From Exiguobacterium mexicanum (GTDB lineage: Bacteria > Bacillota > Bacilli > Exiguobacteriales > Exiguobacteriaceae): DNA of 64,000 bases. Positions within the stretch are counted from its first letter, which is position 1. The number at the start of each line of letters is the position of its first letter. The position numbers and the translations under genes were made by a program. The DNA lies in NCBI RefSeq assembly GCF_005960665.1, contig NZ_CP040676.1, positions 1,374,501 to 1,438,500 on the forward strand. The letters run 5' to 3'. The notes beneath the pieces are model-generated. The model was not told the DNA's origin, did not search any database, and saw only the letters and a program-made list of their open reading frames with translations. This document shows positions 44,293-51,595 of this stretch, in pieces.

Positions 44293-45291
44293 TCAATAGA
44301 CATCTTTTTGTGTAAAATGGTAGAACGCATACGCGAGAGCCGCTAGCGACCAGACGAATATGACGATGAGCGAGAATGGCAACGTCATCCCCTCGATTGG
44401 TGGGGCTTGCCCCTCGAGATAGGTATGAAGACCGAAATTGACGTTGACCAAATATTTCGAGCTGTCCCAATTCGACCCGAGCGACGTGAGGAGCGGTCCT
44501 GAAATCAGGACGGCCATCATGATCCCAATCCCTGTCGCCGTGTTTTTGACGATGACCGAGATCATGAGCGCAATCGTCCCGACGGCTGCGACGACGAACC
44601 AAGATAGTCCGACCGACATGAGCAAGTATTGCCACATCGGCAGCGTATGGACGAAGTCGGTCGAGAACGTCCCGGTCGCCGAGGCTTGGAACCCTGTCAA
44701 AATCGGGGCGGTCCATCCGTCCCAGCCGAGCACGATGCCGGAGATGGCATAACTGACGAGTGCGGTGATGAAGATGAGAATCGACGTATATAGGAGCGTC
44801 GTCATCCATTTGGCGAGCAAAATCTTGAAGCGTCGGACCGGACGGGACAACAGTGTCTTGATTGTCCCGTCATTGTGTTCACCGGAGACGATATCCGCCA
44901 TCAAGACGATGATAAAGAGCGGCAGCACGAGCGTCGTCCCTTGCGAGAAGAAGACTCGCATGAACGTCGGAGCCCCAGGATAGTTCGGGTTGATGTCATT
45001 ATCTAAGTAGTATTGATTCTGTTGGACCTGGAACTCCAAAATTTGACGGAACTCGTCCTGAACGTTCGCCGAGGCGAGCCGGTTTTGCGTATCGACGATC
45101 TCTTGCTGTAAATCGACGCGCCAATCGATCGTCCCTTGTTCTTCGCGCTGTTTCTCGATCTGACGATAGTTCGCATACGTGAACATCGAAACGAGCACAA
45201 TCAAGATGATCGAGACGACGAGGAGTCGTCGCTTCTTATGGATTTTTAAGACTTCGTTCCGAATAAGACCAAGTATTGACGGATTAGACAA
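44293..45291 (-). CDS. ABC-2 type membrane permease
   Basis: An approximately 332-residue integral membrane subunit with six transmembrane helices. An N-terminal helix (about 20-40) is followed by a 90-residue extracytoplasmic loop, then five clustered helices with the ABC-2 signature VSGEHNDGTIKTLLSRPVRR, whose Arg/Pro region meets the ATPase. The TTG at 45289-45291 has GGGGGTGA six bases before it; a GTG nine bases further upstream (45298-45300) is the alternative. It overlaps the ATPase gene. Cargo unknown. Confidence 0.88.
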   Translation of the reverse strand: MSNPSILGLIRNEVLKIHKKRRLLVVSIILIVLVSMFTYANYRQIEKQREEQGTIDWRVDLQQEIVDTQNRLASANVQDEFRQILEFQVQQNQYYLDNDINPNYPGAPTFMRVFFSQGTTLVLPLFIIVLMADIVSGEHNDGTIKTLLSRPVRRFKILLAKWMTTLLYTSILIFITALVSYAISGIVLGWDGWTAPILTGFQASATGTFSTDFVHTLPMWQYLLMSVGLSWFVVAAVGTIALMISVIVKNTATGIGIMMAVLISGPLLTSLGSNWDSSKYLVNVNFGLHTYLEGQAPPIEGMTLPFSLIVIFVWSLAALAYAFYHFTQKDVY

Positions 45292-46207
45292 TATGGTCAC
45301 CCCCGGTCAATGAGATGAATAATTCTTCGAGTGTCTGGACGCGTCGTTCAAGCCCGAATACGTCGACTCCCCGGTCAAGCAAATAGCGGTTCAAGCGGGC
45401 CGTCTCTTCAAGATTCATCGACACGCGAATCGTGCGTTCGTCGACGACGTCGGCGTGCTCAATCGATTCGAAACCGCGCACAATCGGCAAGACTTCAAAA
45501 CTGTCGGCCACATGAACATCGACCGTCGACGCCAACTCATGAATCAATTCGTCTACCGTCCCGACTTTCACGATTTTCCCGCGCGACATGATGGCGACGC
45601 GGTCCGCGAGCAGTTCAATCTCAGCCAAAATGTGGCTCGAGACGAGGACGCTCAGTCCAGTCTCTTCGACGAGACGGCGGATGAAGAGTCGAAGATCGCG
45701 AATCCCCATCGGGTCGAGCCCGTTCGTCGGTTCGTCGAGAATCAAGACACGGGGGTTGTTCAACATGGCCTGGGCGATGCCGAGACGTTGCCGCATCCCG
45801 AGCGAGTAGGTCTTCACTTTATCATCGATCCGCGCCGTCAAGTCGACGAGATCGATCACTTCTTGAATCCGGGCCTCATCTACCCCGGGCAACATCCGCG
45901 CGAAGGCGTTCAAGTTCTCACGCCCGCTCATGAACTTGTACAGTTCCGGATTCTCAACGATGGCGCCGATTTGATTCATCGCCTGAACGAATTGACGTTC
46001 GACGCTGAACCCACAAATCGAGACGGTCCCGTTCGTCGGCTTAATCAAACCGACAATCATCCGAATCGTCGTCGTTTTGCCGGCCCCGTTCGGTCCTAAG
46101 AAGCCGAACACTTCACCGGGAAACACATCGAACGAGATGTCATCGATGATTGTTTTCTTACCGATTACTTTTGTCAAATGGTCTATTTTCAATGTTGGTT
46201 GCATCAT
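45284..46207 (-). CDS. ABC transporter ATP-binding subunit
   Basis: A 307-residue ATPase. The nucleotide domain (about 5-235) has Walker A GPNGAGKTTT, the signature YSLGMRQRLGIAQA, Walker B RVLILDEPTNGLDP and the switch His (VSSHILAE). A C-terminal DUF4162-like tail (about 240-305) is present, as in bacitracin and lantibiotic exporters. The ATG at 46205-46207 lies seven bases after AGGAG. It pairs with the permease that overlaps its stop by 8 bases, so the product is likely a small-molecule or peptide exporter. Confidence 0.93.
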   Translation of the reverse strand: MMQPTLKIDHLTKVIGKKTIIDDISFDVFPGEVFGFLGPNGAGKTTTIRMIVGLIKPTNGTVSICGFSVERQFVQAMNQIGAIVENPELYKFMSGRENLNAFARMLPGVDEARIQEVIDLVDLTARIDDKVKTYSLGMRQRLGIAQAMLNNPRVLILDEPTNGLDPMGIRDLRLFIRRLVEETGLSVLVSSHILAEIELLADRVAIMSRGKIVKVGTVDELIHELASTVDVHVADSFEVLPIVRGFESIEHADVVDERTIRVSMNLEETARLNRYLLDRGVDVFGLERRVQTLEELFISLTGGDHIV

Positions 46208-46321
46208 CTCACCTCTCCTACATTCTATCGGACTCGACCGCATCTGTCCTATTCGAACATTCACATAGGGCAGGTTCAAACTTATTTGATATGATAGTTC
46301 TATAGAAAGTGAGGGAATCAC

Positions 46322-47071
46322 ATGAAAAATGGGAAATGGTATTCGTTTTTAATCGGTTCGGTCTTCTTGACGGGCATCGCCTTATACGGTTTATGGATCG
46401 GCTATCAAGATATCGTCAACCCACCGGATCGCACACTCTCGATTAGTGAAGATTCGAGACCCGAACCGGTCGGTGACGTTTACGTCGCTTTAGGTGACTC
46501 CCTGACACGCGGCGTCGGGTCGACGTCAGGTGCTGGCTACGTTCAGCCGGTCGGTGAAACGCTCGACGAAGACGGCATTCGTACGCAGAACTTGGCCGTC
46601 TCCGGTGCCCGGACTGAGGATTTGTTGGCCCAACTCGAACAACCGGAAGTACGGCGAACGATTGAGAACGCCCGCTACATCACACTCACGATTGGCGGTA
46701 ACGACCTGTTCAATCGCGGCGAGAACGTCGATAACTTTGAATCGGTCGATATCGAACAAGTTGTGACCGATGCCAAGACGAATTTGAATGACATCTTTGA
46801 ACAAGTTCGCGGATTGAACGATACGGCACAAATCGTTTATATCGCGCTCTATAATCCATTCCAAGAGAACGAAAACGGTGAGGCGTTCAATCAACTGATT
46901 CTCGATTGGAACGCCTCGGCGGCCACGTTCGGAAACGCACAACGCATCGACGTAATCGACCCGTTCGCATACGTCTCTGACGTCTCGCGTGACCTCGCGA
47001 CCGACCAGTTCCATCCGAGCGATCGGACGTACGAGAAGTTAGCCGAGGACGTCCTGTTCATCCTCGAATAA
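46322..47071 (+). CDS. Membrane-anchored SGNH/GDSL esterase
   Basis: A 249-residue lipase-like enzyme. A signal anchor (about 5-27) holds it outside the membrane. The SGNH residues are Ser60 (block I, ALGDSLTRG), Gly95-region (block II), Asn127 (block III GGND) and Asp228/His231 (block V, DQFHPS). This matches B. subtilis YpmR. The fold cleaves ester or O-acetyl bonds; the substrate may be a surface lipid or glycan. It is divergent from the ABC operon and followed by a strong hairpin. Confidence 0.88.
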   Translation: MKNGKWYSFLIGSVFLTGIALYGLWIGYQDIVNPPDRTLSISEDSRPEPVGDVYVALGDSLTRGVGSTSGAGYVQPVGETLDEDGIRTQNLAVSGARTEDLLAQLEQPEVRRTIENARYITLTIGGNDLFNRGENVDNFESVDIEQVVTDAKTNLNDIFEQVRGLNDTAQIVYIALYNPFQENENGEAFNQLILDWNASAATFGNAQRIDVIDPFAYVSDVSRDLATDQFHPSDRTYEKLAEDVLFILE

Positions 47072-47076
47072 GTAAG

Positions 47077-47108
47077 ATGGCCTGATCATCGCGATCAGGC
47101 CATTTTTT
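47077..47108 (+). terminator. Terminator of the SGNH esterase gene
   Basis: Perfect 11-bp stem ATGGCCTGATC / GATCAGGCCAT with a 5-base loop, then five T. The minus-strand GNAT gene ends at 47108. Confidence 0.87.
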
Positions 47109-47779
47109 CATCGTTCATATTTGACGAGCCAGCGCTCCCCGTCGCGCGTCATGGACGTTCCGTACCAACCCGCCTTCAACAAGGCGCCCTGTTGCTCCGT
47201 CTCGCCCATCTCGAGCCATGTCGCTTCTCCGGCCGGTCGCCAGTCGCTGTGCAGTTCCTTCATAAAGATGTAGCGCAACTTCCCGCCATACTTCGGTTTA
47301 AGGGCACCGATGCGAAGCCCGAGGGCAAACTTGTCTTTCAAGCTCGGGATGTTGAATGGTGCCACGGTCGCACAGACGAGGTCGAATCGGCTACCATGTT
47401 CCAGCTCTCTCATCAGAAGCCTGCCGAGATGCTGTTGCAGGCCGTAGCCGCGGTAGTCCGGATGGACGTTCGTCACTTCTTGATAAATGATGCGTTTCAG
47501 TCCCTCTGATGGATAACCGATATCACAGCCGAGATGCTCGTCATCGAGCGGTGGGATGAGGAGCGCGCGGAACGCGATCAACGTTCCCTTGTGATATGCC
47601 CCGATGAGCGTCCGGTCCGTCAACAACTTGACGAACTCCTCTGTCGACAAGGATTGATACTGGCTCCCTTCCGTCAGTGTATCCATGACATCCTGTTGCA
47701 CCGCCTCGATTTGTTCCAGGTCGGTCATCGCCAAATAGGTGACCTCGATGTCGAGGCCGTTACAATCACCGCGCCACAT
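47108..47779 (-). CDS. GNAT acyltransferase partnered with the racemase
   Basis: A 223-residue GNAT protein. The CoA-binding motif is VTNVHPDYRGYGLQQHLGRL (about 103-122); a FNIPSLKDKFALGLRIG segment near 142-158 and a C-terminal GWYGTSM tail complete a fold longer than typical. The ATG lies inside the last codons of the racemase gene and follows GGAGGGACCGATC, so the two are translationally coupled. The close coupling suggests that it acylates an amino acid that the racemase handles. That is inference; a direct substrate is not evident. Confidence 0.85.
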   Translation of the reverse strand: MWRGDCNGLDIEVTYLAMTDLEQIEAVQQDVMDTLTEGSQYQSLSTEEFVKLLTDRTLIGAYHKGTLIAFRALLIPPLDDEHLGCDIGYPSEGLKRIIYQEVTNVHPDYRGYGLQQHLGRLLMRELEHGSRFDLVCATVAPFNIPSLKDKFALGLRIGALKPKYGGKLRYIFMKELHSDWRPAGEATWLEMGETEQQGALLKAGWYGTSMTRDGERWLVKYER

Positions 47780-48896
47780 GATCGGTCCCTCCGACGACGT
47801 ACGTCGCGGTCGTCAGACGTAATAAGACAGATTCATCGACGTCGACACCGAGTCCTGGTCGTTCAGACAATCGAATGAACGGAAGGTCGTACGTCAAATT
47901 GCCGATGTCTTCTGCAAAGCGGAGCGGCCCTGTCAATTCGACCGATTGGACGATTTTGCTCGAGAACGCGACGTGGAAACCTGCACTCGAGGCGACCGAC
48001 GACTCGACCATCGACCCGATTTGGCACTCGATACCTGACATCTCGGCCATATGGACAAGTTTTTTCGCCGGGTAGATGCCGCCGCACTTCATCAGTTTAA
48101 TGTTCACTTTGTGGGCGGCCTGCATCATCGTCAGACGACGCATTTCGGTTACACCCCGCACGCCTTCATCAATCATGAGCGGGACCGAGATTTTTCCTTT
48201 TACTTCTACCATGCCTTCAAAATCGTCGGCTTTGACCGGCTGTTCGACCCAATCGATATGGAATGGCTCGAGTAACTTCATCGCTTGGAGCGTCTTGGCA
48301 GCATTGACCCAACCTTGATTGACATCGACCCGAATCGGAACGTCCGGTCCGACGGCTCGACGAACCGCCTCGACACGTCGTACGTCCGAGGCGACATCGA
48401 CGCCGACTTTCATCTTGACGGCTGTATAGCCTTGTTCGATTTGTTCGCGCGCCTCGTCCGCCATCGCTTCCGGATCTCCGATGCTTAACACGTGCGTGAC
48501 CGGGAAGGCATCGTGATAACGGCCGCCAAGCAACTCATACACAGGCAAGCCAAGTTTTTTCCCAACAACGTCGTGGCAGGCAATATCAAGCGCCGCCTTC
48601 GCCGCCGGCACGTCCCGGATGGCTCGGTCCATCACGTCATGGATTCGTTCCATATGCATCGGGTTTTGCCCGATCAAAAGTGGTCCTAGCACATGTCGGA
48701 TGACGCTAATCGTACTGTCGAGCGATTCGCCCGTGACGTGCTCATCAGCGACGGCCTCGCCGTAACCGACATGTCCGCACTCGGTCGTCAGTTTCACGAT
48801 TACCGACGGCATGTCGTCATAGCGGTGATAACTGACGATGAACGGTACTTTCAGTGGTAGACGTATCGCAAACAGCTCGATTTTCTTTATTCTCAT
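47766..48896 (-). CDS. Enolase-superfamily racemase/epimerase (dipeptide-epimerase-like, altered DxD)
   Basis: A 376-residue muconate-lactonizing-enzyme subgroup protein. The N-terminal capping domain is followed by a barrel with all catalytic positions: Lys161-x-Lys163 (KMK), metal ligands Asp191, Glu218 and Asp243, and the second base Lys267 in NIKLMKCGG. This fits L-Ala-D/L-Glu epimerases (YkfB). However, the DxD that grips the dipeptide N-terminus reads Glu320-Leu-Thr322 (VELTGPL), so a free-amine dipeptide is unlikely to bind in the usual way. An N-acylated amino acid is more plausible. ATG follows AAAGGGGAATAGAT. It is divergent from its likely regulator. Confidence 0.85.
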   Translation of the reverse strand: MRIKKIELFAIRLPLKVPFIVSYHRYDDMPSVIVKLTTECGHVGYGEAVADEHVTGESLDSTISVIRHVLGPLLIGQNPMHMERIHDVMDRAIRDVPAAKAALDIACHDVVGKKLGLPVYELLGGRYHDAFPVTHVLSIGDPEAMADEAREQIEQGYTAVKMKVGVDVASDVRRVEAVRRAVGPDVPIRVDVNQGWVNAAKTLQAMKLLEPFHIDWVEQPVKADDFEGMVEVKGKISVPLMIDEGVRGVTEMRRLTMMQAAHKVNIKLMKCGGIYPAKKLVHMAEMSGIECQIGSMVESSVASSAGFHVAFSSKIVQSVELTGPLRFAEDIGNLTYDLPFIRLSERPGLGVDVDESVLLRLTTATYVVGGTDHVAR

Positions 48897-48907
48897 ATCT
48901 ATTCCCC

Positions 48908-48944
48908 TTTACTTTTTATATATCATTAGCTATATTGTCGTTAA
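48908..48944. promoter_or_regulatory. Divergent promoters with candidate shared operator, racemase/regulator gap
   Basis: Plus promoter: TTTACT (48908-48913), 17-base spacer, TATATT (48931-48936). Minus promoter: TTTAAC (48940-48945), 17 bases, TATATA (48917-48922). The 16-bp element GCTATATTGTCGTTAA (48929-48944) covers parts of both and recurs with two changes in the nhaC promoter. Confidence 0.6.
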
Positions 48945-48963
48945 ATTGCAAGGAGGAGTTTTG

Positions 48964-50154
48964 ATGTCCATCCATATCGCCATCGTCGGGTCGCACGAAT
49001 TTGTGGCTACTATCCGTACCCTCGGTGCCCCAGAAGGTGTTCGGTTCGCGTATCACCCTTACGAGCATCCCCATGAAGCAGCCGTTATCGCCAAAACGCT
49101 CGGCTCGTTCGATGGTGTCTTTTTTTCCGGGTCGTTCCCGTTCACTTATGCGGCCCCCTACCTTCAAAACGTAGCGACCCATCACGTCGTCCAAGACGAG
49201 ACTGTCCTATTAACGACACTTCTCTATGCGACGCTCACCCACTCAGTCCCTCTTGATCAACTGTCCATCGATTTGGTCGAGCCGGAGCGCTTGACGTCAA
49301 TCCTCGAATCGTTCCCGAATCATGCCTCGACTCCTGCCGTTATGAAAGTCGAACCGAGTATCGCTTTCGAAGACGTGATTACTTTTCACACGGAGCACGG
49401 GGCCAAGCAGGCGAAACTGGCCGTGACGAGCATCGAACAAGTTCATCGTCAACTCGTCCGTGATGGATATCATAGTCTATTGATGATCGAGCCGCGGACC
49501 ACGGTCGAGCGCCATCTCGATATGTTAATTCAACGAATTCGACGCCAGTTCGCGGACGACGCCCAGTTCGCCATCATTCGTTTCGAGACCGACGACAAGG
49601 CATTACTCGAACATTTGAAAGTGGTCCGCTACCTTGGCGGACACATCGAATCGACCGACGATGGTCGTATCACGCTACTTACGACACGAGGCGAGACGAA
49701 CAACGCCCTCGATACAAGTACGCTCAGCCCAACAGGTGATTATCGAATCGGAATCGGCTATGGCACGCAATATCAACAAGCATACGAAAATGCTGAAATC
49801 GCACTATCGGCCGCAAGCAAGGAGCGCATTCGAATCGTCGACGATTCAAAACGCTTGTCCTTCCCGAACCGTGAGGACCGCATCCCCTATCGAGTGACCG
49901 AAGTAGCGGTCTTTGACGTCATCAAGCAAGCCGGGATCAGTCCGGTCAACATCGGTAAAATTATGCAGTTCTCAAAGCACCATCTTGAATTCACGGCAAA
50001 AGAGTTGACCGACCATCTCGCCGTCTCAAGACGGACGACGGAGCGACTCATCAAAAAATTACATGACGCGCAACTGATCGAAGTGATTGGTGAAGAGATG
50101 AGTTACAACCAAGGACGACCTCGTGCCGTCTATAAATTCAATTTCCCGACCTGA
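48964..50154 (+). CDS. Transcriptional regulator with cyclase-like domain and winged helix
   Basis: A 396-residue putative regulator. An unfamiliar N-terminal domain (about 1-150) opens MSIHIAIVGSHEFVATIR. The middle (about 170-310) resembles a degenerate GGDEF/PucR-like cyclase fold, with RIGIGYGTQYQQAYENAEIA typical of such relics but no GGDEF signature. The C-terminus is a winged helix: LEFTAKELTDHLAVSRRTTE, then RLIKKLHDAQLIEV and NQGRPRAVYKF. The ATG follows AAGGAGGAGTTTTG. It lies divergent from the racemase and convergent with nhaC, so it likely controls both. Autoregulation is suggested by the overlapping operator. Confidence 0.72.
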   Translation: MSIHIAIVGSHEFVATIRTLGAPEGVRFAYHPYEHPHEAAVIAKTLGSFDGVFFSGSFPFTYAAPYLQNVATHHVVQDETVLLTTLLYATLTHSVPLDQLSIDLVEPERLTSILESFPNHASTPAVMKVEPSIAFEDVITFHTEHGAKQAKLAVTSIEQVHRQLVRDGYHSLLMIEPRTTVERHLDMLIQRIRRQFADDAQFAIIRFETDDKALLEHLKVVRYLGGHIESTDDGRITLLTTRGETNNALDTSTLSPTGDYRIGIGYGTQYQQAYENAEIALSAASKERIRIVDDSKRLSFPNREDRIPYRVTEVAVFDVIKQAGISPVNIGKIMQFSKHHLEFTAKELTDHLAVSRRTTERLIKKLHDAQLIEVIGEEMSYNQGRPRAVYKFNFPT

Positions 50155-50173
50155 ATAGGCCGGGAAATTTTTC
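50140..50173. terminator. Bidirectional terminator between the regulator and nhaC
   Basis: Stem AATTTCCCGACC / GGCCGGGAAATT (one mismatch on plus, a G-T pair on minus), 6-base loop, T-tract. Confidence 0.78.
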
Positions 50174-51458
50174 ATTGTGCTGCTTGTTTTTCGAGTGGCG
50201 GTTCCACACTCTGCACAGCAATCCGTGCAATCGTGAAGCCTGTGAACGCATAGATAATCGAGATGACCGGAACGATGAAGTTCAAGATCGCGTATGGCGC
50301 ATATTCGAACGCCCCGACGCCGAGCGTCCCGAGAATGAACACACCGCATGTGTTCCATGGGATGAAGACCGACGTCAGTGTCCCGCCGTCCTCGAGTGCC
50401 CGGGATAAGCTTTTCGACTGAAGCCCCATTTTCTCATAAGCACCTGCAAACATACGAGATGGAACGACGATCGAGATGTATTGTTCGGAACACGTGGCGT
50501 TCGTTGCTACCCCGGCGAGAATCGTCGACGCAATCATCGAACCGGCCGTCTTCGCCAGTTTGACGATTTGATTCATGATCGATTGCAGCATCCCCGAGTA
50601 TTCTAAAATCCCTCCGAACGTAATCCCGACGATCGTCATCGAGACGGTGTACATCATCGCGTCGAGACCGCCCCGACTGAACAAGTTGTCGACGAGTTCA
50701 TTACCGGTGTCGATCACATACCCGCTCTGCAACGCCCCGACGCTGTCGGCGAGCGAACCGCCTTGGACGATGACTTGGGCGAGAAAACCGAGCGTAATCC
50801 CGACGACGAGTGCCGGAATGGCCGGTACTTTTCTCGCGCCGAGCGCGATGACGAGCCCTGGAATCGTCGTGTAGAGCATATGCCGAATATGTTCGAACAA
50901 GTTCGTGTGCGTCAAACCCGCCGCGAGGTTTGTCGTATCCGACAACGGGGACATCTTATCCCCGAAGTATGCCCCTGAGATGACAGCTCCGGCGACCATC
51001 GGTGCTGGTATCCCCATACTCAGTCCGATGCCCATCCCGGCGACGCCGATTGTTCCCATCGTCGACCATGAGCTGCCAATCGAGAGCGCGACGACCGAGC
51101 AGATGATACAAATCGTCACCAAGAAATAGGCCGGTGAAATAATCGTCAATCCGTAATAAATCATCGTCGCGACGACGCCTCCCCCGATCCAGGCACCGAT
51201 CGTTAAACTGACCAAGATGATGATGACGACGGCCGGTAGTGCGAGCCGAATCCCTTTGTACATCATCTCCTCGATCTCTTTCCACTTGTACCCGTGTCGC
51301 CATGCGACGAGCGACGCGACCGCTGTCCCGACGATAAGTGGGATGTGCGGCCCTTGTTCCAATTTGACAATGGCTACGAGCATGACCCCGATCATGACAA
51401 GTAGCGGCAATACCGCCCAGCGAAGCTTCATATCTACCTTGTTCCCCTGTTGTTCCAT
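50172..51458 (-). CDS. NhaC-family Na+/H+ antiporter
   Basis: A 428-residue membrane protein, about 11 hydrophobic segments. SIGSSWSTMGTIGVAGMGIG and SGAYFGDKMSPLSDTTNLAA are the NhaC unwound-helix signatures with conserved Asp residues. NhaC members exchange protons for sodium or, in some cases, carry organic anions (MalN-type malate/lactate exchange). The ATG follows GTGGAGGAAGACAC. Its promoter region holds the same 16-bp element as the racemase/regulator gap and a perfect cre. A role in importing the pathway substrate is possible. Confidence 0.88.
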   Translation of the reverse strand: MEQQGNKVDMKLRWAVLPLLVMIGVMLVAIVKLEQGPHIPLIVGTAVASLVAWRHGYKWKEIEEMMYKGIRLALPAVVIIILVSLTIGAWIGGGVVATMIYYGLTIISPAYFLVTICIICSVVALSIGSSWSTMGTIGVAGMGIGLSMGIPAPMVAGAVISGAYFGDKMSPLSDTTNLAAGLTHTNLFEHIRHMLYTTIPGLVIALGARKVPAIPALVVGITLGFLAQVIVQGGSLADSVGALQSGYVIDTGNELVDNLFSRGGLDAMMYTVSMTIVGITFGGILEYSGMLQSIMNQIVKLAKTAGSMIASTILAGVATNATCSEQYISIVVPSRMFAGAYEKMGLQSKSLSRALEDGGTLTSVFIPWNTCGVFILGTLGVGAFEYAPYAILNFIVPVISIIYAFTGFTIARIAVQSVEPPLEKQAAQ

Positions 51459-51490
51459 GTGTCTTCCTCCACGAAAGCGAAAAATTCAGA

Positions 51491-51512
51491 ATTGTCGTTA
51501 TATTGTCGCTAA
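51491..51512 (-). repeat. Direct repeats, candidate operator of nhaC
   Basis: ATTGTCGTTA (51491-51500) and ATTGTCGCTA (51502-51511), 11 bp apart. GTTATATTGTCGCTAA (51497-51512) matches 14 of 16 bases of the element at 48929-48944. Confidence 0.6.
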
Positions 51513-51519
51513 TAAGTAG

Positions 51520-51535
51520 ATGATAACGCTTACAT
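51520..51535 (-). promoter_or_regulatory. Perfect cre (CcpA) site upstream of nhaC
   Basis: ATGATAACGCTTACAT fits WTGNNARCGNWWWCAW throughout. It covers a -35-like TTATCA (minus strand) 18 bases from TATAAC, so CcpA would block nhaC transcription. Confidence 0.7.
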
Positions 51536-51549
51536 TTAAAGTTGGCAAT

Positions 51550-51579
51550 AAAAAAATGAACGAGCTCGTCCGGCCCGTC
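51550..51579 (-). terminator. Candidate terminator of the M20 amidohydrolase gene
   Basis: Minus-strand GACGGGC / GCTCGTT stem (two G-T pairs) with a 7-base loop, followed by CATTTTTTT. Confidence 0.55.
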
Positions 51580-51595
51580 CATCTAGTCAATCGCT

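Noticed and set aside
46208-46321. Divergent promoter pair between the ABC ATPase and SGNH esterase
   Set aside because: A TATGAT box exists near 46300 but no -35 at a good distance; not strong enough to list.
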